DNA of 41,141 nt, from assembly GCA_046482855.1 (NCBI GenBank), contig JAWOEH010000020.1:1-41141 (forward strand). The letters are read 5' to 3'. The notes under the pieces were generated by a model that had not been told where the DNA came from, did no database searches, and was given only the letters and a program-made list of their open reading frames with translations. The DNA comes from CAYVSF01 sp046482855 (GTDB taxonomy: Bacteria > Bacteroidota > Bacteroidia > Bacteroidales > UBA12077). The translations under genes were made by a program, and so were the position numbers. This document shows, one piece after another, positions 25,117 to 34,758 of the stretch (position 1 is the stretch's first letter; each line of letters opens with the position of its first letter).

Positions 25117-27315
25117 ATGGAATTGACTGTGCAAGAGGAGAATGTCAAAATCTGTCCCAAATCACAACGACTTTTACGCACGTTATTAGACGAAAACCCC
25201 AAGCTACAAACCATCTTACAAGAAGCCGACGAGCTTAACCAAGTACATACACAAATACGAAAATGGGCTCTGGATATCCTGTCTCCCTACCCCGAAGCAA
25301 TCGCTTACTATAAGCGCGAGAAGAAAGGACGAGAAGCATATGACAAACTTAAATGGGAGCACTTTGCTGCCATCAGATTACTCGATTATGTTGACAATGC
25401 AGGGCTGGACTATGAGGATCTTAACTTACGAGGAGAAAAATCCACAAACCACCCCTTGAAGTTGTTATGGTTAGCTGCTCAAAACGGAACTGGGGGAGCC
25501 GAGCCCCTCTTCTTTCAGGATATGATTGAGCTTTTTCGTCAACTCAGAGGAAGCAAGCCGCGTAATTGGCCCACCCAGGACCAGGTAGAAATGTGGATGA
25601 AACGGCACCCTTCCGGGCTTGATGAGGCGGTTATTCAACGCCGTGAAGCCAATAAGAAGCGTATCTTAACCCTTTTTCTGGAGATGATTGACAGTGGGGA
25701 GATCAAAAATTCGCTCTTCAGTTTCGATGATGATCTATCGTTTCAGGAAAAATATGAACAAATGCTCAAATGGTGGGACACCAAGCTGTTCCATCTGAAG
25801 TTTGCCATCCGTAATCCGGACTTACTCAATCAAATGCTCAATTATAGCCTGTCCTATGACACCATGCAAGTACTTTATGAGGCCAAAGCTGCAGGCATTC
25901 CATTCTTCGTGAATCCTTACTATCTTTCACTGCTCGATATTGAAGAACCAACCGACTCCATTGGGGCAGATTTAGCCATTCGTGATTATGTAATATACAG
26001 CAGAGAACTTATTGACGAATTCGGACACATTGTTGCATGGGAAAAGGAGGATATTGTGGAACCCGGCAAGCCCAATGCAGCAGGCTGGCTCCTCCCTTCG
26101 GATCATAATGTGCATCGTCGGTACCCCGAAGTTGCCATACTTATCCCCGATAGTATGGGGCGTGCTTGTGGAGGATTATGTGTTTCCTGTCAGCGCATGT
26201 ACGATTTTCAGCGAGGAAACCTGAATTTCAACCTGGATAAACTCAAGCCTAAAGAGAGTTGGCCACAAAAACTGGAACGCCTGTTAAAATATTTTGAGGA
26301 AGACGCCCAGTTGCGCGACATTCTCATTACCGGAGGAGACGCCCTCATGAGTTCAGATAAATCCCTGAAACGGATTCTGGAGCAGGTTTACCAAATGGCT
26401 CTAAATAAAAAAGAGGATAACAGATACCGTAAGGAAGGAGAAAAGTATGCAGAACTGCTGCGTGTTCGATTAGGAACTCGTTTGCCCGTTTATCTGCCAC
26501 AGCGTATTACCGAAGAACTTATTGAAATTCTTGCCGACTTTAAAGAGAAAGCTTCACAAATCGGAATTAAGCAATTTGTTATTCAAACACACTTTGAATC
26601 GGCCATGGAAGTAACACCAGAGGCTCTTACAGGCATTCAACGCTTAATATCCGCCGGGTGGACAGTTACCAACCAACTGGTATTCTCAGCGGCAGCGGCA
26701 CGTCGTGGACACACAGCAAAATTGCGAAAAACACTCAACGACGTAGGCGTATTAACCTATTATACGTTCTCGGTAAAAGGCTATATGGAAAATTACCACA
26801 ATTTTGCCACAAATGCCCGTTCGGTTCAGGAAGAGCTGGAAGAGAAAAGTATTGGACGCGTCGATCCGAAATACTACGAAACCATTAAAACCTTTCCGGA
26901 GCAAGCAGAAAGTATGGTTGAAAATATCAAAACGTTACGTCAAGAAGCAAACATTCCATTCCTTGCTACCGACCGAAATGTTTTAAACATGCCCGGCGTT
27001 GGAAAAAGCCTTACTTTCCGGACAATAGGCATTACACCTCAAGGCCGTAGGCTCCTTCGATTCGATCATGATGCAACCCGGCGCCATAGTCCTATTATCG
27101 ATCAAATGGGCGAAGTGCTGATTGTTGAGTCAAAGCCTATTGGCGAGTTTTTAAAACAGCTGGAGGAGATGGGAGAAGATATTGCTGAATATCAAACCAT
27201 ATGGGGCTATAGCGTTGGGGAAACCGAGGAACGTATGGCCATATATGAATATCCGGAGTATCCTTTTGAGTGTACTGATGAGATGACCAACCTGGAATTA
27301 GAGGACGAGAAATAA
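25117..27315 (+). CDS. long KamA-family radical SAM aminomutase-like protein
   Basis: A 732-aa protein, about 300 residues longer than the classical lysine 2,3-aminomutase (about 416 aa). The radical SAM motif CxxxCxxC is C351-C355-C358 (in ACGGLCVSCQRMYDF), the SAM-binding GGD follows at 406-408, and MPGVGKS (625-631) corresponds to the segment with the PLP-binding lysine of KamA. The N-terminal 330 residues are helical, with no recognised domain. Retention of the cluster and lysine suggests a PLP- and SAM-dependent enzyme acting on an amino acid or its derivative; the substrate is not known. AGAGGA lies 7 nt before the ATG. It ends in a strong terminator and is probably monocistronic. Confidence 0.8.
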   Translation: MELTVQEENVKICPKSQRLLRTLLDENPKLQTILQEADELNQVHTQIRKWALDILSPYPEAIAYYKREKKGREAYDKLKWEHFAAIRLLDYVDNAGLDYEDLNLRGEKSTNHPLKLLWLAAQNGTGGAEPLFFQDMIELFRQLRGSKPRNWPTQDQVEMWMKRHPSGLDEAVIQRREANKKRILTLFLEMIDSGEIKNSLFSFDDDLSFQEKYEQMLKWWDTKLFHLKFAIRNPDLLNQMLNYSLSYDTMQVLYEAKAAGIPFFVNPYYLSLLDIEEPTDSIGADLAIRDYVIYSRELIDEFGHIVAWEKEDIVEPGKPNAAGWLLPSDHNVHRRYPEVAILIPDSMGRACGGLCVSCQRMYDFQRGNLNFNLDKLKPKESWPQKLERLLKYFEEDAQLRDILITGGDALMSSDKSLKRILEQVYQMALNKKEDNRYRKEGEKYAELLRVRLGTRLPVYLPQRITEELIEILADFKEKASQIGIKQFVIQTHFESAMEVTPEALTGIQRLISAGWTVTNQLVFSAAAARRGHTAKLRKTLNDVGVLTYYTFSVKGYMENYHNFATNARSVQEELEEKSIGRVDPKYYETIKTFPEQAESMVENIKTLRQEANIPFLATDRNVLNMPGVGKSLTFRTIGITPQGRRLLRFDHDATRRHSPIIDQMGEVLIVESKPIGEFLKQLEEMGEDIAEYQTIWGYSVGETEERMAIYEYPEYPFECTDEMTNLELEDEK

Positions 27316-27346
27316 AGAACAAATAAACTCACCTCCTGCTTATCGT

Positions 27347-27373
27347 AAAGCTGCGTTTTCGCAGCTTTTTTTG
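27347..27373 (+). terminator. rho-independent terminator after the kamA-like gene
   Basis: AAAGCTGCG (27347-27355) and CGCAGCTTT (27360-27368) form a 9-bp stem with a TTTT loop, followed by a T-run. It lies 31 nt past the stop. Confidence 0.9.
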
Positions 27374-27386
27374 TTCTTTCCCCTTT

Positions 27387-28811
27387 TTAATGCAGTATCT
27401 CCAGCCTACTGGCATCCAAACGTAACATAATAAATAGCAAAATAGTAAACGCCCACAGGGAAGAGCCGCCATAACTAAAAAAGGGCAAAGGAATCCCAAT
27501 TACCGGCATTAAGCCTATGGTCATGCCAATATTCACCATTGCATGAAAAAACAATACGGAAACAACTCCATAGCCATAAATCCGACTAAATTTCGATCGC
27601 TGGCGTTCGGCAAGGGTAATTAACCGAACCAATAAAAGCAGAAAAAAACCAATAATCACAACAGACCCCACAAATCCCCACTCCTCTCCAATAGTACAAA
27701 AAATAAAATCCGTACTCTGTTCGGGCACAAAATCATATTTTGTTTGAGTGCCTTTCAAAAACCCTTTCCCCGAAAAACCACCCGAGCCGATAGCAATTTT
27801 TGACTGGTTGACATTATATTCTACCCCTAATGGATCCGACTCAAGACCCAACAATGTATTTATACGGGTTTGCTGGTGAGGCTCCAGAAAATTGGCAAAC
27901 ACATAATCCACGGAAAAAGAGAATGCGATGGAACCAATAAGAAACATCAACCCCAAAAGCACATGTGGGATCTTTAAGCGTATACTCAAAAGAATAAAAA
28001 CCAAACTAGCCGCACCTATGGCAAGTAAAGCGGTATAATACAAGGCAAGCTCCAGTTCAAAAAAGACATTTGCTCCGTAGCTAATTGCCCCCAATGCCAC
28101 CAAAATAAGCAATCCCCAAAACGTTCGTTTTAGGTTACGGGAACGATAAGCAAAAACAATAAGAGCAATGGCAAGAATAATAAGAATCACAATAAGTTTA
28201 GGCAATACCAGCGAAAGGATAAACAACAGCACTATAAATGCAAGTAGTAGCAGAACAACCTCCGGCAATCCCTCCCGATATAGAACCAGAATAAAGGAAC
28301 CATAAACAAGAGCTGAGCCAAAATCGTTCTGAAGAATAACCAGGATAGGAGGCAACAGAAGAATAGCCCCTATCCGGAAATAGGTACGCCAATTTTTTAG
28401 TTGCACATTAAATTCACTCAGGTAGCGTGCTAAGGCAAGTGCAGTGGCAATTTTCGCAAACTCAGCAGGTTGTATCCGGAATGCCCCTATCTGAAACCAT
28501 GACTTAGCCCCATTAATTTCCGTACCAAACAGCAACACGGCCACTAAACTAAAAATAGCAACCCCGTAAATTGCATAGGCAAAAAAGGAAAACACTTTCA
28601 CATCAATCAACAACATGGTAATGGCTATAATGATAGCCGCTACAATCCAAATCAACTGTTTACCATAGCGCTGCGAAAAGTCAAGAATACTATGGTGTTC
28701 ATCATTATAAACAGCTGCATAAATATTCACCCACCCCATAAGCACCAATAACAGGTACAGCATTACGGTGAACCAATCGATATTTCGCCATATATTAATT
28801 CGTCTCCTCAT
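27387..28811 (-). CDS. rodA: RodA, SEDS-family peptidoglycan polymerase, extended form
   Basis: A 474-aa membrane protein that polymerises glycan strands with PBP2 in the elongasome. KSWFQIGAFRIQPAEFAK (103-120), LQNDFGSALV (160-169), the catalytic Asp368 in VPEQSTDFIF (362-371) and PLPFFSYGGSS (441-451) are present. E. coli RodA has 370 residues; here about 85 extra residues, mostly hydrophobic helices, lie between LQNDFGSAL and PHQQTRIN (about 170-310). Its start overlaps the mrdA stop by 17 nt, so the genes are translationally coupled. Confidence 0.94.
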   Translation of the reverse strand: MRRRINIWRNIDWFTVMLYLLLVLMGWVNIYAAVYNDEHHSILDFSQRYGKQLIWIVAAIIIAITMLLIDVKVFSFFAYAIYGVAIFSLVAVLLFGTEINGAKSWFQIGAFRIQPAEFAKIATALALARYLSEFNVQLKNWRTYFRIGAILLLPPILVILQNDFGSALVYGSFILVLYREGLPEVVLLLLAFIVLLFILSLVLPKLIVILIILAIALIVFAYRSRNLKRTFWGLLILVALGAISYGANVFFELELALYYTALLAIGAASLVFILLSIRLKIPHVLLGLMFLIGSIAFSFSVDYVFANFLEPHQQTRINTLLGLESDPLGVEYNVNQSKIAIGSGGFSGKGFLKGTQTKYDFVPEQSTDFIFCTIGEEWGFVGSVVIIGFFLLLLVRLITLAERQRSKFSRIYGYGVVSVLFFHAMVNIGMTIGLMPVIGIPLPFFSYGGSSLWAFTILLFIMLRLDASRLEILH

Positions 28812-30639
28812 CCTCTACATTTAATAAATCTCCATTGAGTATATATTGTTCCCACCAGGGTTGTGAAATGGAATCGGTTAAATACTTCTCAATCATTAGC
28901 CGTGCCGTAGGGGCAGCCCAACGGGAACCAAATCCGCCATTTTCCACATAAACAGCAATGGCAATCTGAGGATCATCCTTGGGAGCAAACGCCACAAATA
29001 TGGAGTGATCTTCTCCATGTGGATTCTCTGCTGTGCCGGTTTTGCCACAAATGGTTATGCCTTCCATGTGTGCCGAGCGCGCAGTACTGCCTGAGCCTGG
29101 CTCTCCATTTACAGCTAAGTCCATCCCTTCTATCACCGTCTCGAAATGGGCAGAATCAATGGGTATGTTATGTTTTCGCTTATAAACAGTATCCAGACTC
29201 GGCTCACCCTCAATCTCTTTCACGATATGAGGCGAATAATAATACCCCCGGTTGGCTATTGCGGCAGTCATATTGGCCATTTGAATGGGCGTAGTACCCA
29301 ATTCTCCCTGCCCGATAGCAAGAGATACCACCGTAATCGATTTCCACCCATTATGCCGATAATAACTATCGTAAAACTCGGTGGAGGGTACAATGCCTTT
29401 TAACTCATTGGGAAGATCCACTCCCGATTCTTGTCCAAACCCGAAGTCATCGAGATAGGATCGCCACTTATTAAAACTCTCATAAATATTTTCGTATTCC
29501 GGGTTATCAAGAATATTACGAAATACATTACAATAATAGGCATTGCATGACATTTGAATCGACTCAATTAAATCCAGCGGTGATTTATGCCCGTGACAGC
29601 CTACATGATGTCCATTGCTATAATACCCATAATTACAATGATACTCAGAACGGGGTCGGACGACACCTTCTTCCAGTCCAATAAGCGCATTTACTACCTT
29701 AAAGGTTGACCCCGGAGGATATTGCGCCATAAGTGCCCGATTAAAGAGAGGCTTTAGGGTATCATTTTGTAACTTCCGATAATTTTGTGTTCGTTTACGC
29801 CCTACCAGCAGTGCCGGGTCATAGTCAGGAGAGGAAACCAACGATAATATCTCACCTGTTGAAGGTTCAATGGCAACGATACTCCCAATTTTATTACTCA
29901 TCAATTTCTCCCCATAAGCTTGCAAATCGGCATCAATAGAGGATATAATATTTGCCCCCATTCGGGCATTTTTATCATACCGTCCCTCTTCAAACGGGCC
30001 TTTTATGCGGTTATGTACGTCAACCAAAAAGACATTCACCCCTTTTTCTCCTCTCAATACTTTCTCGTAGGATTTCTCCATGCCGCTTATCCCGATATAA
30101 TCCCCTGACTTATAATAGGGTTCAGCCTCAATCCTTCGGTCATTCACCTCACCAACATAGCCCAGCAGATGAGCAGCAATAGGGCTTGCATATTTTCGTA
30201 ATGTACGGGGTTGTACAAAAAATCCGGGAAATTGATAAAGCTTCTCTTGCAACCGGGCAAACCTCTCCGAGGATAATTGCTTCAGAAAAATGGAGAGTTT
30301 ATAGTTGGAATAATCGAAAGCCTCCTGCAAACGCATACGCACAAAGGCGGGCTCAACATCAAGGAGTGCACAAAACTCGGTTGTATCAAAGGCCTCTAAT
30401 TGCCTGGGGCTAACCATAATATCGTAGGCAGCCTCATTGTACACCATAAGCTTTCCGTTACGATCATAAATCAGTCCCCTGGCCGGATATTGTGTTACAT
30501 AGCGTAAAACATTATTACTCGCTGATAATTTGTAAGAGGAATCCACAACCTGAAGCGAAAATAGCCGCACCAGGTAGATAAATGCCATCACAAAAATCAG
30601 AAAAATTATAATATGTCTGCGGCCAGCAAATGAATCCAT
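28795..30639 (-). CDS. mrdA: penicillin-binding protein 2
   Basis: A 614-aa transpeptidase of the elongasome, anchored by an N-terminal helix (about 9-29). Pedestal domain with RGLIYDRNG at about 54-62. Catalytic motifs: STFK at 311-314 (active Ser311), SCN at 364-366 and KTG at 533-535. It is the partner of RodA and lies between mreD (3-nt gap) and rodA (17-nt overlap). Confidence 0.96.
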   Translation of the reverse strand: MDSFAGRRHIIIFLIFVMAFIYLVRLFSLQVVDSSYKLSASNNVLRYVTQYPARGLIYDRNGKLMVYNEAAYDIMVSPRQLEAFDTTEFCALLDVEPAFVRMRLQEAFDYSNYKLSIFLKQLSSERFARLQEKLYQFPGFFVQPRTLRKYASPIAAHLLGYVGEVNDRRIEAEPYYKSGDYIGISGMEKSYEKVLRGEKGVNVFLVDVHNRIKGPFEEGRYDKNARMGANIISSIDADLQAYGEKLMSNKIGSIVAIEPSTGEILSLVSSPDYDPALLVGRKRTQNYRKLQNDTLKPLFNRALMAQYPPGSTFKVVNALIGLEEGVVRPRSEYHCNYGYYSNGHHVGCHGHKSPLDLIESIQMSCNAYYCNVFRNILDNPEYENIYESFNKWRSYLDDFGFGQESGVDLPNELKGIVPSTEFYDSYYRHNGWKSITVVSLAIGQGELGTTPIQMANMTAAIANRGYYYSPHIVKEIEGEPSLDTVYKRKHNIPIDSAHFETVIEGMDLAVNGEPGSGSTARSAHMEGITICGKTGTAENPHGEDHSIFVAFAPKDDPQIAIAVYVENGGFGSRWAAPTARLMIEKYLTDSISQPWWEQYILNGDLLNVEDEETN

Positions 30640-30642
30640 GAT

Positions 30643-31155
30643 TTATCTGTTTCGTCGTCGAAAAAAGTAGTGTGTCATTACCAGCAGCACCCAGGTAAAC
30701 AAACTACTTGTCAGTGCTTTTAAAAGCGTTTGTCCTATTCCTTCAATGCGCCCGGCTTCTACCATAAAGAGCGCAATATGATGTACAACAATCAGAATAG
30801 CCACATATTTAGCGAACCAGGCAAATCCATAATGCGTAATAGATGGCGTTGTTTCATTCTCATAACCATCCCTTGGTGCCATTACCTTAAGCAAACCCGG
30901 ACGAATAAACGCCATTAATGTAGTAGCTGAGGCATGCATGCCAGGTGTATGGGTAAAAGCATCAACGGATACTCCTAACATAAATCCCAAAATCAATATC
31001 AGCCATGCCGGAGTTTCAAATGGCAATACCAGGATAAATAGAATATAAATATACGGGTTTAAATACCCACTCAATTGGATATTATTCAGCACCAACACCT
31101 GAACAAGTAGTAGAAAGAGAAAAAGACCAATATACCTGGGAATCAAATTAATCAT
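30643..31155 (-). CDS. mreD: rod shape-determining protein MreD
   Basis: A 170-aa inner-membrane protein with five to six hydrophobic helices, as usual for MreD. The sequence itself is weakly conserved, so identity rests on topology and its place 1 nt after mreC and 3 nt before mrdA. Confidence 0.9.
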   Translation of the reverse strand: MINLIPRYIGLFLFLLLVQVLVLNNIQLSGYLNPYIYILFILVLPFETPAWLILILGFMLGVSVDAFTHTPGMHASATTLMAFIRPGLLKVMAPRDGYENETTPSITHYGFAWFAKYVAILIVVHHIALFMVEAGRIEGIGQTLLKALTSSLFTWVLLVMTHYFFRRRNR

Positions 31156-31156
31156 C

Positions 31157-31981
31157 TTATTCAGTATTAGCTTCTTCCAATTTAATTTTTTCTTCCCTCA
31201 TAAGCGACTTTATGACCTGTACATTATTCAGTCGTTTAAAATCCACAGCAAGCTGCACATCAATAGAATAAAACGAGCCGCCAAATTCTTGAAATCCTTT
31301 AACAAAGCCTACAACGAGGCCCTCCGGATAGATACTAGAATACCCACTAGTTGTGATTGTATCTCCTACACTTACCTGGGCATGAAGCGGTATTTCCGAA
31401 AGTTTAGCCTGCTGGTAGTGACTCCCCGGCCAGGTTAACGAGCCAAAATAGCCACTTCGTTTGAGCTTCGCACTAATACGGAAATCGCGATTGATAACAG
31501 GCATAACCGTAGCAAAATGTTCCGACACGCCACGTACAACGCCAACAATCCCAAAGCTGGAAGCAACCGCCATCTCAGGCTCAATCCCCTCTTCACGCCC
31601 CTTATCAAGGGTAATAAAATTATGCTGCAACGAAGTGGAATTATTTATCACACGAGCCTCGGTATATAAATATCGTTGATTATACTCTTTATCATTAACA
31701 CTACGAAAGAATAACTCATCGGACGCACTTACCTGGGCTAGTCGATTCTTAATTCGTACATTCTCAGCAGCTAAACGTTTATTCTCCTCCTTGAGCGAAA
31801 AATAGTATGTGAAATCGGCCAGGCGTCTATTGTATTTCCCGGTAAATTCTCGTACAGCATTTGCATATACTGCCTGATGAAAATGATTGCGATTTACGAG
31901 TAACGATATAGCAATGACTTCCAACAAAATAAAGAGAAGCAAGGGGTAGATTCTAATCAAAAACTTTAGAAGTGTCCTCAT
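31157..31981 (-). CDS. mreC: rod shape-determining protein MreC
   Basis: A 274-aa protein with one N-terminal membrane helix (about 9-29), a coiled coil (about 60-90, LKEENKRLAAENVRIKNRL) and a periplasmic beta-rich domain containing NFITLDKGREEGIEPEMAV and GDTITTSGYSSIYPEG. It links MreB to PBP2 and RodA. It sits 24 nt after mreB. Confidence 0.94.
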   Translation of the reverse strand: MRTLLKFLIRIYPLLLFILLEVIAISLLVNRNHFHQAVYANAVREFTGKYNRRLADFTYYFSLKEENKRLAAENVRIKNRLAQVSASDELFFRSVNDKEYNQRYLYTEARVINNSTSLQHNFITLDKGREEGIEPEMAVASSFGIVGVVRGVSEHFATVMPVINRDFRISAKLKRSGYFGSLTWPGSHYQQAKLSEIPLHAQVSVGDTITTSGYSSIYPEGLVVGFVKGFQEFGGSFYSIDVQLAVDFKRLNNVQVIKSLMREEKIKLEEANTE

Positions 31982-32005
31982 ATAATCATCACTCGTAGTT
32001 TGAAA

Positions 32006-33028
32006 TTAACGAATCAAGAACGAGAATTTGTCCACATTTTTAAGCGCAATCCCTGTGCCGCGAGCCACTGCATGCAATGGATCTTCGGCAACATAGAAAG
32101 GAATACCAATTTTATCGGTGAGTCGTTTATCCAACCCACGCATCAGCGCGCCACCCCCCGCTAAGTAAATGCCTTCATTAACGATATCGGCATACAGCTC
32201 AGGAGGTGTTTGCTCCAAAACGCCCAAAACAGCTGTTTCTATTTTTGAGATGGATTTATCCAGGCAATGACTTATCTCCTGATAAGAGATGGGGATTTCT
32301 ACGGGCATTGCTGTCATCAGGTTCGGTCCGCGTACGATATAATCCTCCGGAGGATTTTCCAGTTCAGGAAGAGTGGATCCCACATTAATCTTTATCTCTT
32401 CGGCGGTTCGCTCCCCAATTTTTATGTTATGCTGATGGCGCATATAAGACTGGATATCGGCCGTAAAGCTATCTCCGGCAATGCGGATTGATTTATTACA
32501 GACAATTCCTCCCAGGGCTATTACAGCAACTTCGGTAGTTCCTCCTCCAATATCAACCACCATACTGCCTTTTGGTGCCTCCACATCTATACCCATTCCA
32601 ATGGCTGCAGCCATGGGTTCGTAAATCAGGTAAACTTCACGTCCACCGGCATGTTCCGATGAATCGCGAACGGCACGAATCTCTACTTCGGTACTTCCCG
32701 AGGGAATGCATACCACCATGCGCAATGAAGGGGCAAACATTTGGGGTTTACGGTTGATCATTTTGATCATACCCCGAATCATTTGCTCTGCTGCATTAAA
32801 ATCGGCAATAACACCATCCTTCAAAGGACGTATGGTGCGGATATTAATATGCGTCTTTCCGTGCATCTGACGAGCTTTCTGTCCAATGGCCATAAGCTTT
32901 CCGGTGCTTTGCTCAATGGCTACTATCGAAGGCTCATCAACCACAATCTTATCGTTATGGATGATAATGGTATTGGCCGTACCTAAGTCCATCGCCAATT
33001 CCTGTGTAAAAAATGAAAACAATCCCAT
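32006..33028 (-). CDS. mreB: rod shape-determining actin-like protein MreB
   Basis: A 340-aa bacterial actin that organises the elongasome. DLGTANTIIIHNDKIVVDEPSIVAI near the N-terminus (phosphate-1 loop), VVDIGGGTTEVAVIALGG (phosphate-2 loop) and GGGALMRGLDKRL (adenosine motif) are all present. It begins 25 nt downstream of purH, with no terminator between them, so purH probably shares its transcript. Confidence 0.97.
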   Translation of the reverse strand: MGLFSFFTQELAMDLGTANTIIIHNDKIVVDEPSIVAIEQSTGKLMAIGQKARQMHGKTHINIRTIRPLKDGVIADFNAAEQMIRGMIKMINRKPQMFAPSLRMVVCIPSGSTEVEIRAVRDSSEHAGGREVYLIYEPMAAAIGMGIDVEAPKGSMVVDIGGGTTEVAVIALGGIVCNKSIRIAGDSFTADIQSYMRHQHNIKIGERTAEEIKINVGSTLPELENPPEDYIVRGPNLMTAMPVEIPISYQEISHCLDKSISKIETAVLGVLEQTPPELYADIVNEGIYLAGGGALMRGLDKRLTDKIGIPFYVAEDPLHAVARGTGIALKNVDKFSFLIR

Positions 33029-33053
33029 TTGCCTCTGTTATTTATGTATCGTA

Positions 33054-34577
33054 CTAATGTTTAAAATGTCGGTTCCCTGTAAACACCATGGCCATATTAT
33101 GTTCGTCACAATAGGCAATGCTGTCTTTATCCCTTACCGAACCTCCTGGTTGAATCACAGCAGTGATTCCGGCTTTATCAGCAATTTCCACCGAGTCGGC
33201 AAAAGGAAAAAACGCATCTGAAGCCATAACCGCATGCTGCAAGTCAAGCTCAAAATGGCGGGCCTTATCAATAGCCTGCTTTAAAGCGTCGATGCGCGAG
33301 GTTTGTCCTACGCCGCTGGCACATAATTGCTTATTTTTTGCCAGCACAATGGCATTTGACTTTGTGTGTTTCACAATTTTATTGGCAAACAAAAGATCTT
33401 CCACTTGCTCAGAAGTGGGGGTTACTTTTGTTACAGCCTCGAGCTCCTGCGCAGTATGTTGCTTTAAATCCTTATCCTGCTCCAAGGTTCCGTTCAATAA
33501 CGAACGATGCTGTTGTTTGGTTGTTAGCTGTGTTTTCTGTAAAAGAATTATGCGATTTTTCTTTCGTTTCAACACCTCCAAAGCGTCGGCACTATATCCA
33601 GGAGCAATGCTCACCTCAAAAAAGAGTTTATCCATTTCTTCAGCAGTCTCCTTGTCCACCTCTTTATTTGTGATAAGAATCCCCCCAAAAGCCGAAACCG
33701 GATCGCCCGCCAAGGCATCTTTCCATGCATCTGTCAGTCTCTCACGCGATGCCAGGCCACACGCATTATTGTGTTTTAATATGGCAAAAGTAGTCTCGGA
33801 AAATTCGCTCATCAAATTCACTGCAGCGTCGATATCGAGCAAATTATTGTAGGAAATTTGCTTGCCATGCAACTGCTCAAAAAGCTCATCAAGGTTCCCA
33901 TAGAAAACCCCTTTCTGATGTGGATTCTCTCCATACCTCAAGGTATGTGCCCGATCTTCACTTACCTTAAGCACTTCCATGCCTGCTTCCCGATTCATAT
34001 AGTTAAAGATGGCCGTATCGTAATGCGACGACACGTTGAATGCATACGCTGCAAAACGAGCACGTTGCTCCTCTGTTGTACTTCCTTTCTGATCTTCCAA
34101 CATTTGAAGCAATTCATCATAGTGTCTCTTAGAAGGCACAATCAAACAATCTTTATAGTTTTTTGCGGCTGCACGAATCAAGGCAATACCACCAATGTCA
34201 ACCTTCTCGATAATCTCCGCATGCGACCCTCCTGCGGCAACGGTTGCTTCAAATGGATACAAATCCACAATCACTAAATCAATGGCAGGTATCTGATAAG
34301 CTTCTTTCTCTTTATTATCGCTTTCATTATCCCGACGGTGCAAAATACCACCAAACACTTTGGGATGTAACGTCTTTACACGGCCTCCAAATATGGAAGG
34401 GTATTCGGTAAGATCTTCAACCGCAGTAACGGGCACCCCTTTCTCCTGAATATATTTTTGTGTACCACCTGTTGAGTAGATAGTTATACCCAGCTGATGA
34501 AGTTGACTTATTAAAGGTTCCAGATTGGACTTATCAAAAACAGAAATTAAAGCAGATTGAATTTGCTTACTAGCCAT
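33054..34577 (-). CDS. purH: bifunctional AICAR transformylase/IMP cyclohydrolase
   Basis: A 507-aa enzyme for the last two steps of IMP synthesis. The N-terminal MGS-like cyclohydrolase domain (1-195) contains STGGTQKYI and GRVKTLHPKVFGGIL. The C-terminal transformylase domain carries the catalytic pair in LKHNNACGLA and ends FTGNRHFKH. It stands at the head of the cell-shape genes mreB-mreC-mreD-mrdA-rodA, which may couple purine supply and cell elongation. Confidence 0.97.
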   Translation of the reverse strand: MASKQIQSALISVFDKSNLEPLISQLHQLGITIYSTGGTQKYIQEKGVPVTAVEDLTEYPSIFGGRVKTLHPKVFGGILHRRDNESDNKEKEAYQIPAIDLVIVDLYPFEATVAAGGSHAEIIEKVDIGGIALIRAAAKNYKDCLIVPSKRHYDELLQMLEDQKGSTTEEQRARFAAYAFNVSSHYDTAIFNYMNREAGMEVLKVSEDRAHTLRYGENPHQKGVFYGNLDELFEQLHGKQISYNNLLDIDAAVNLMSEFSETTFAILKHNNACGLASRERLTDAWKDALAGDPVSAFGGILITNKEVDKETAEEMDKLFFEVSIAPGYSADALEVLKRKKNRIILLQKTQLTTKQQHRSLLNGTLEQDKDLKQHTAQELEAVTKVTPTSEQVEDLLFANKIVKHTKSNAIVLAKNKQLCASGVGQTSRIDALKQAIDKARHFELDLQHAVMASDAFFPFADSVEIADKAGITAVIQPGGSVRDKDSIAYCDEHNMAMVFTGNRHFKH

Positions 34578-34602
34578 GATGAGTTGAAATTTTAATTTTG
34601 TT

Positions 34603-34610
34603 CAAAAATA
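34603..34610 (-). promoter_or_regulatory. -7 promoter element of the purH-mre operon
   Basis: TATTTTTG on the minus strand fits TAnnTTTG exactly, 26 nt upstream of the purH ATG. A palindrome lies where the upstream promoter part would be. Confidence 0.55.
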
Positions 34611-34617
34611 CACAATT

Positions 34618-34641
34618 CATGTGTCACAGTTATCACACATG
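34618..34641. promoter_or_regulatory. interrupted palindrome in the purH/permease divergent region
   Basis: CATGTGT and ACACATG arms (7 bp each) flank a 10-nt spacer. The layout resembles Crp/Fnr-type sites (TGTGT-N-ACACA). It lies just upstream of the purH -7 element, so a regulator bound here could affect purH-mre and perhaps the divergent permease. Confidence 0.4.
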
Positions 34642-34723
34642 CGTATCTTTTATTAAATTCGTTGGTTCGAAATAATAACTTCCCGAAAATAACAAGAAAT
34701 GGGAAAATAAAATAATTTGCTTG

Positions 34724-34731
34724 TATATTTG
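34724..34731 (+). promoter_or_regulatory. -7 promoter element of the MacB-type permease gene
   Basis: TATATTTG matches TAnnTTTG exactly, 27 nt before the ATG. Confidence 0.55.
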
Positions 34732-34758
34732 TTACAATTGCTTTGACACCTCTTTTTC

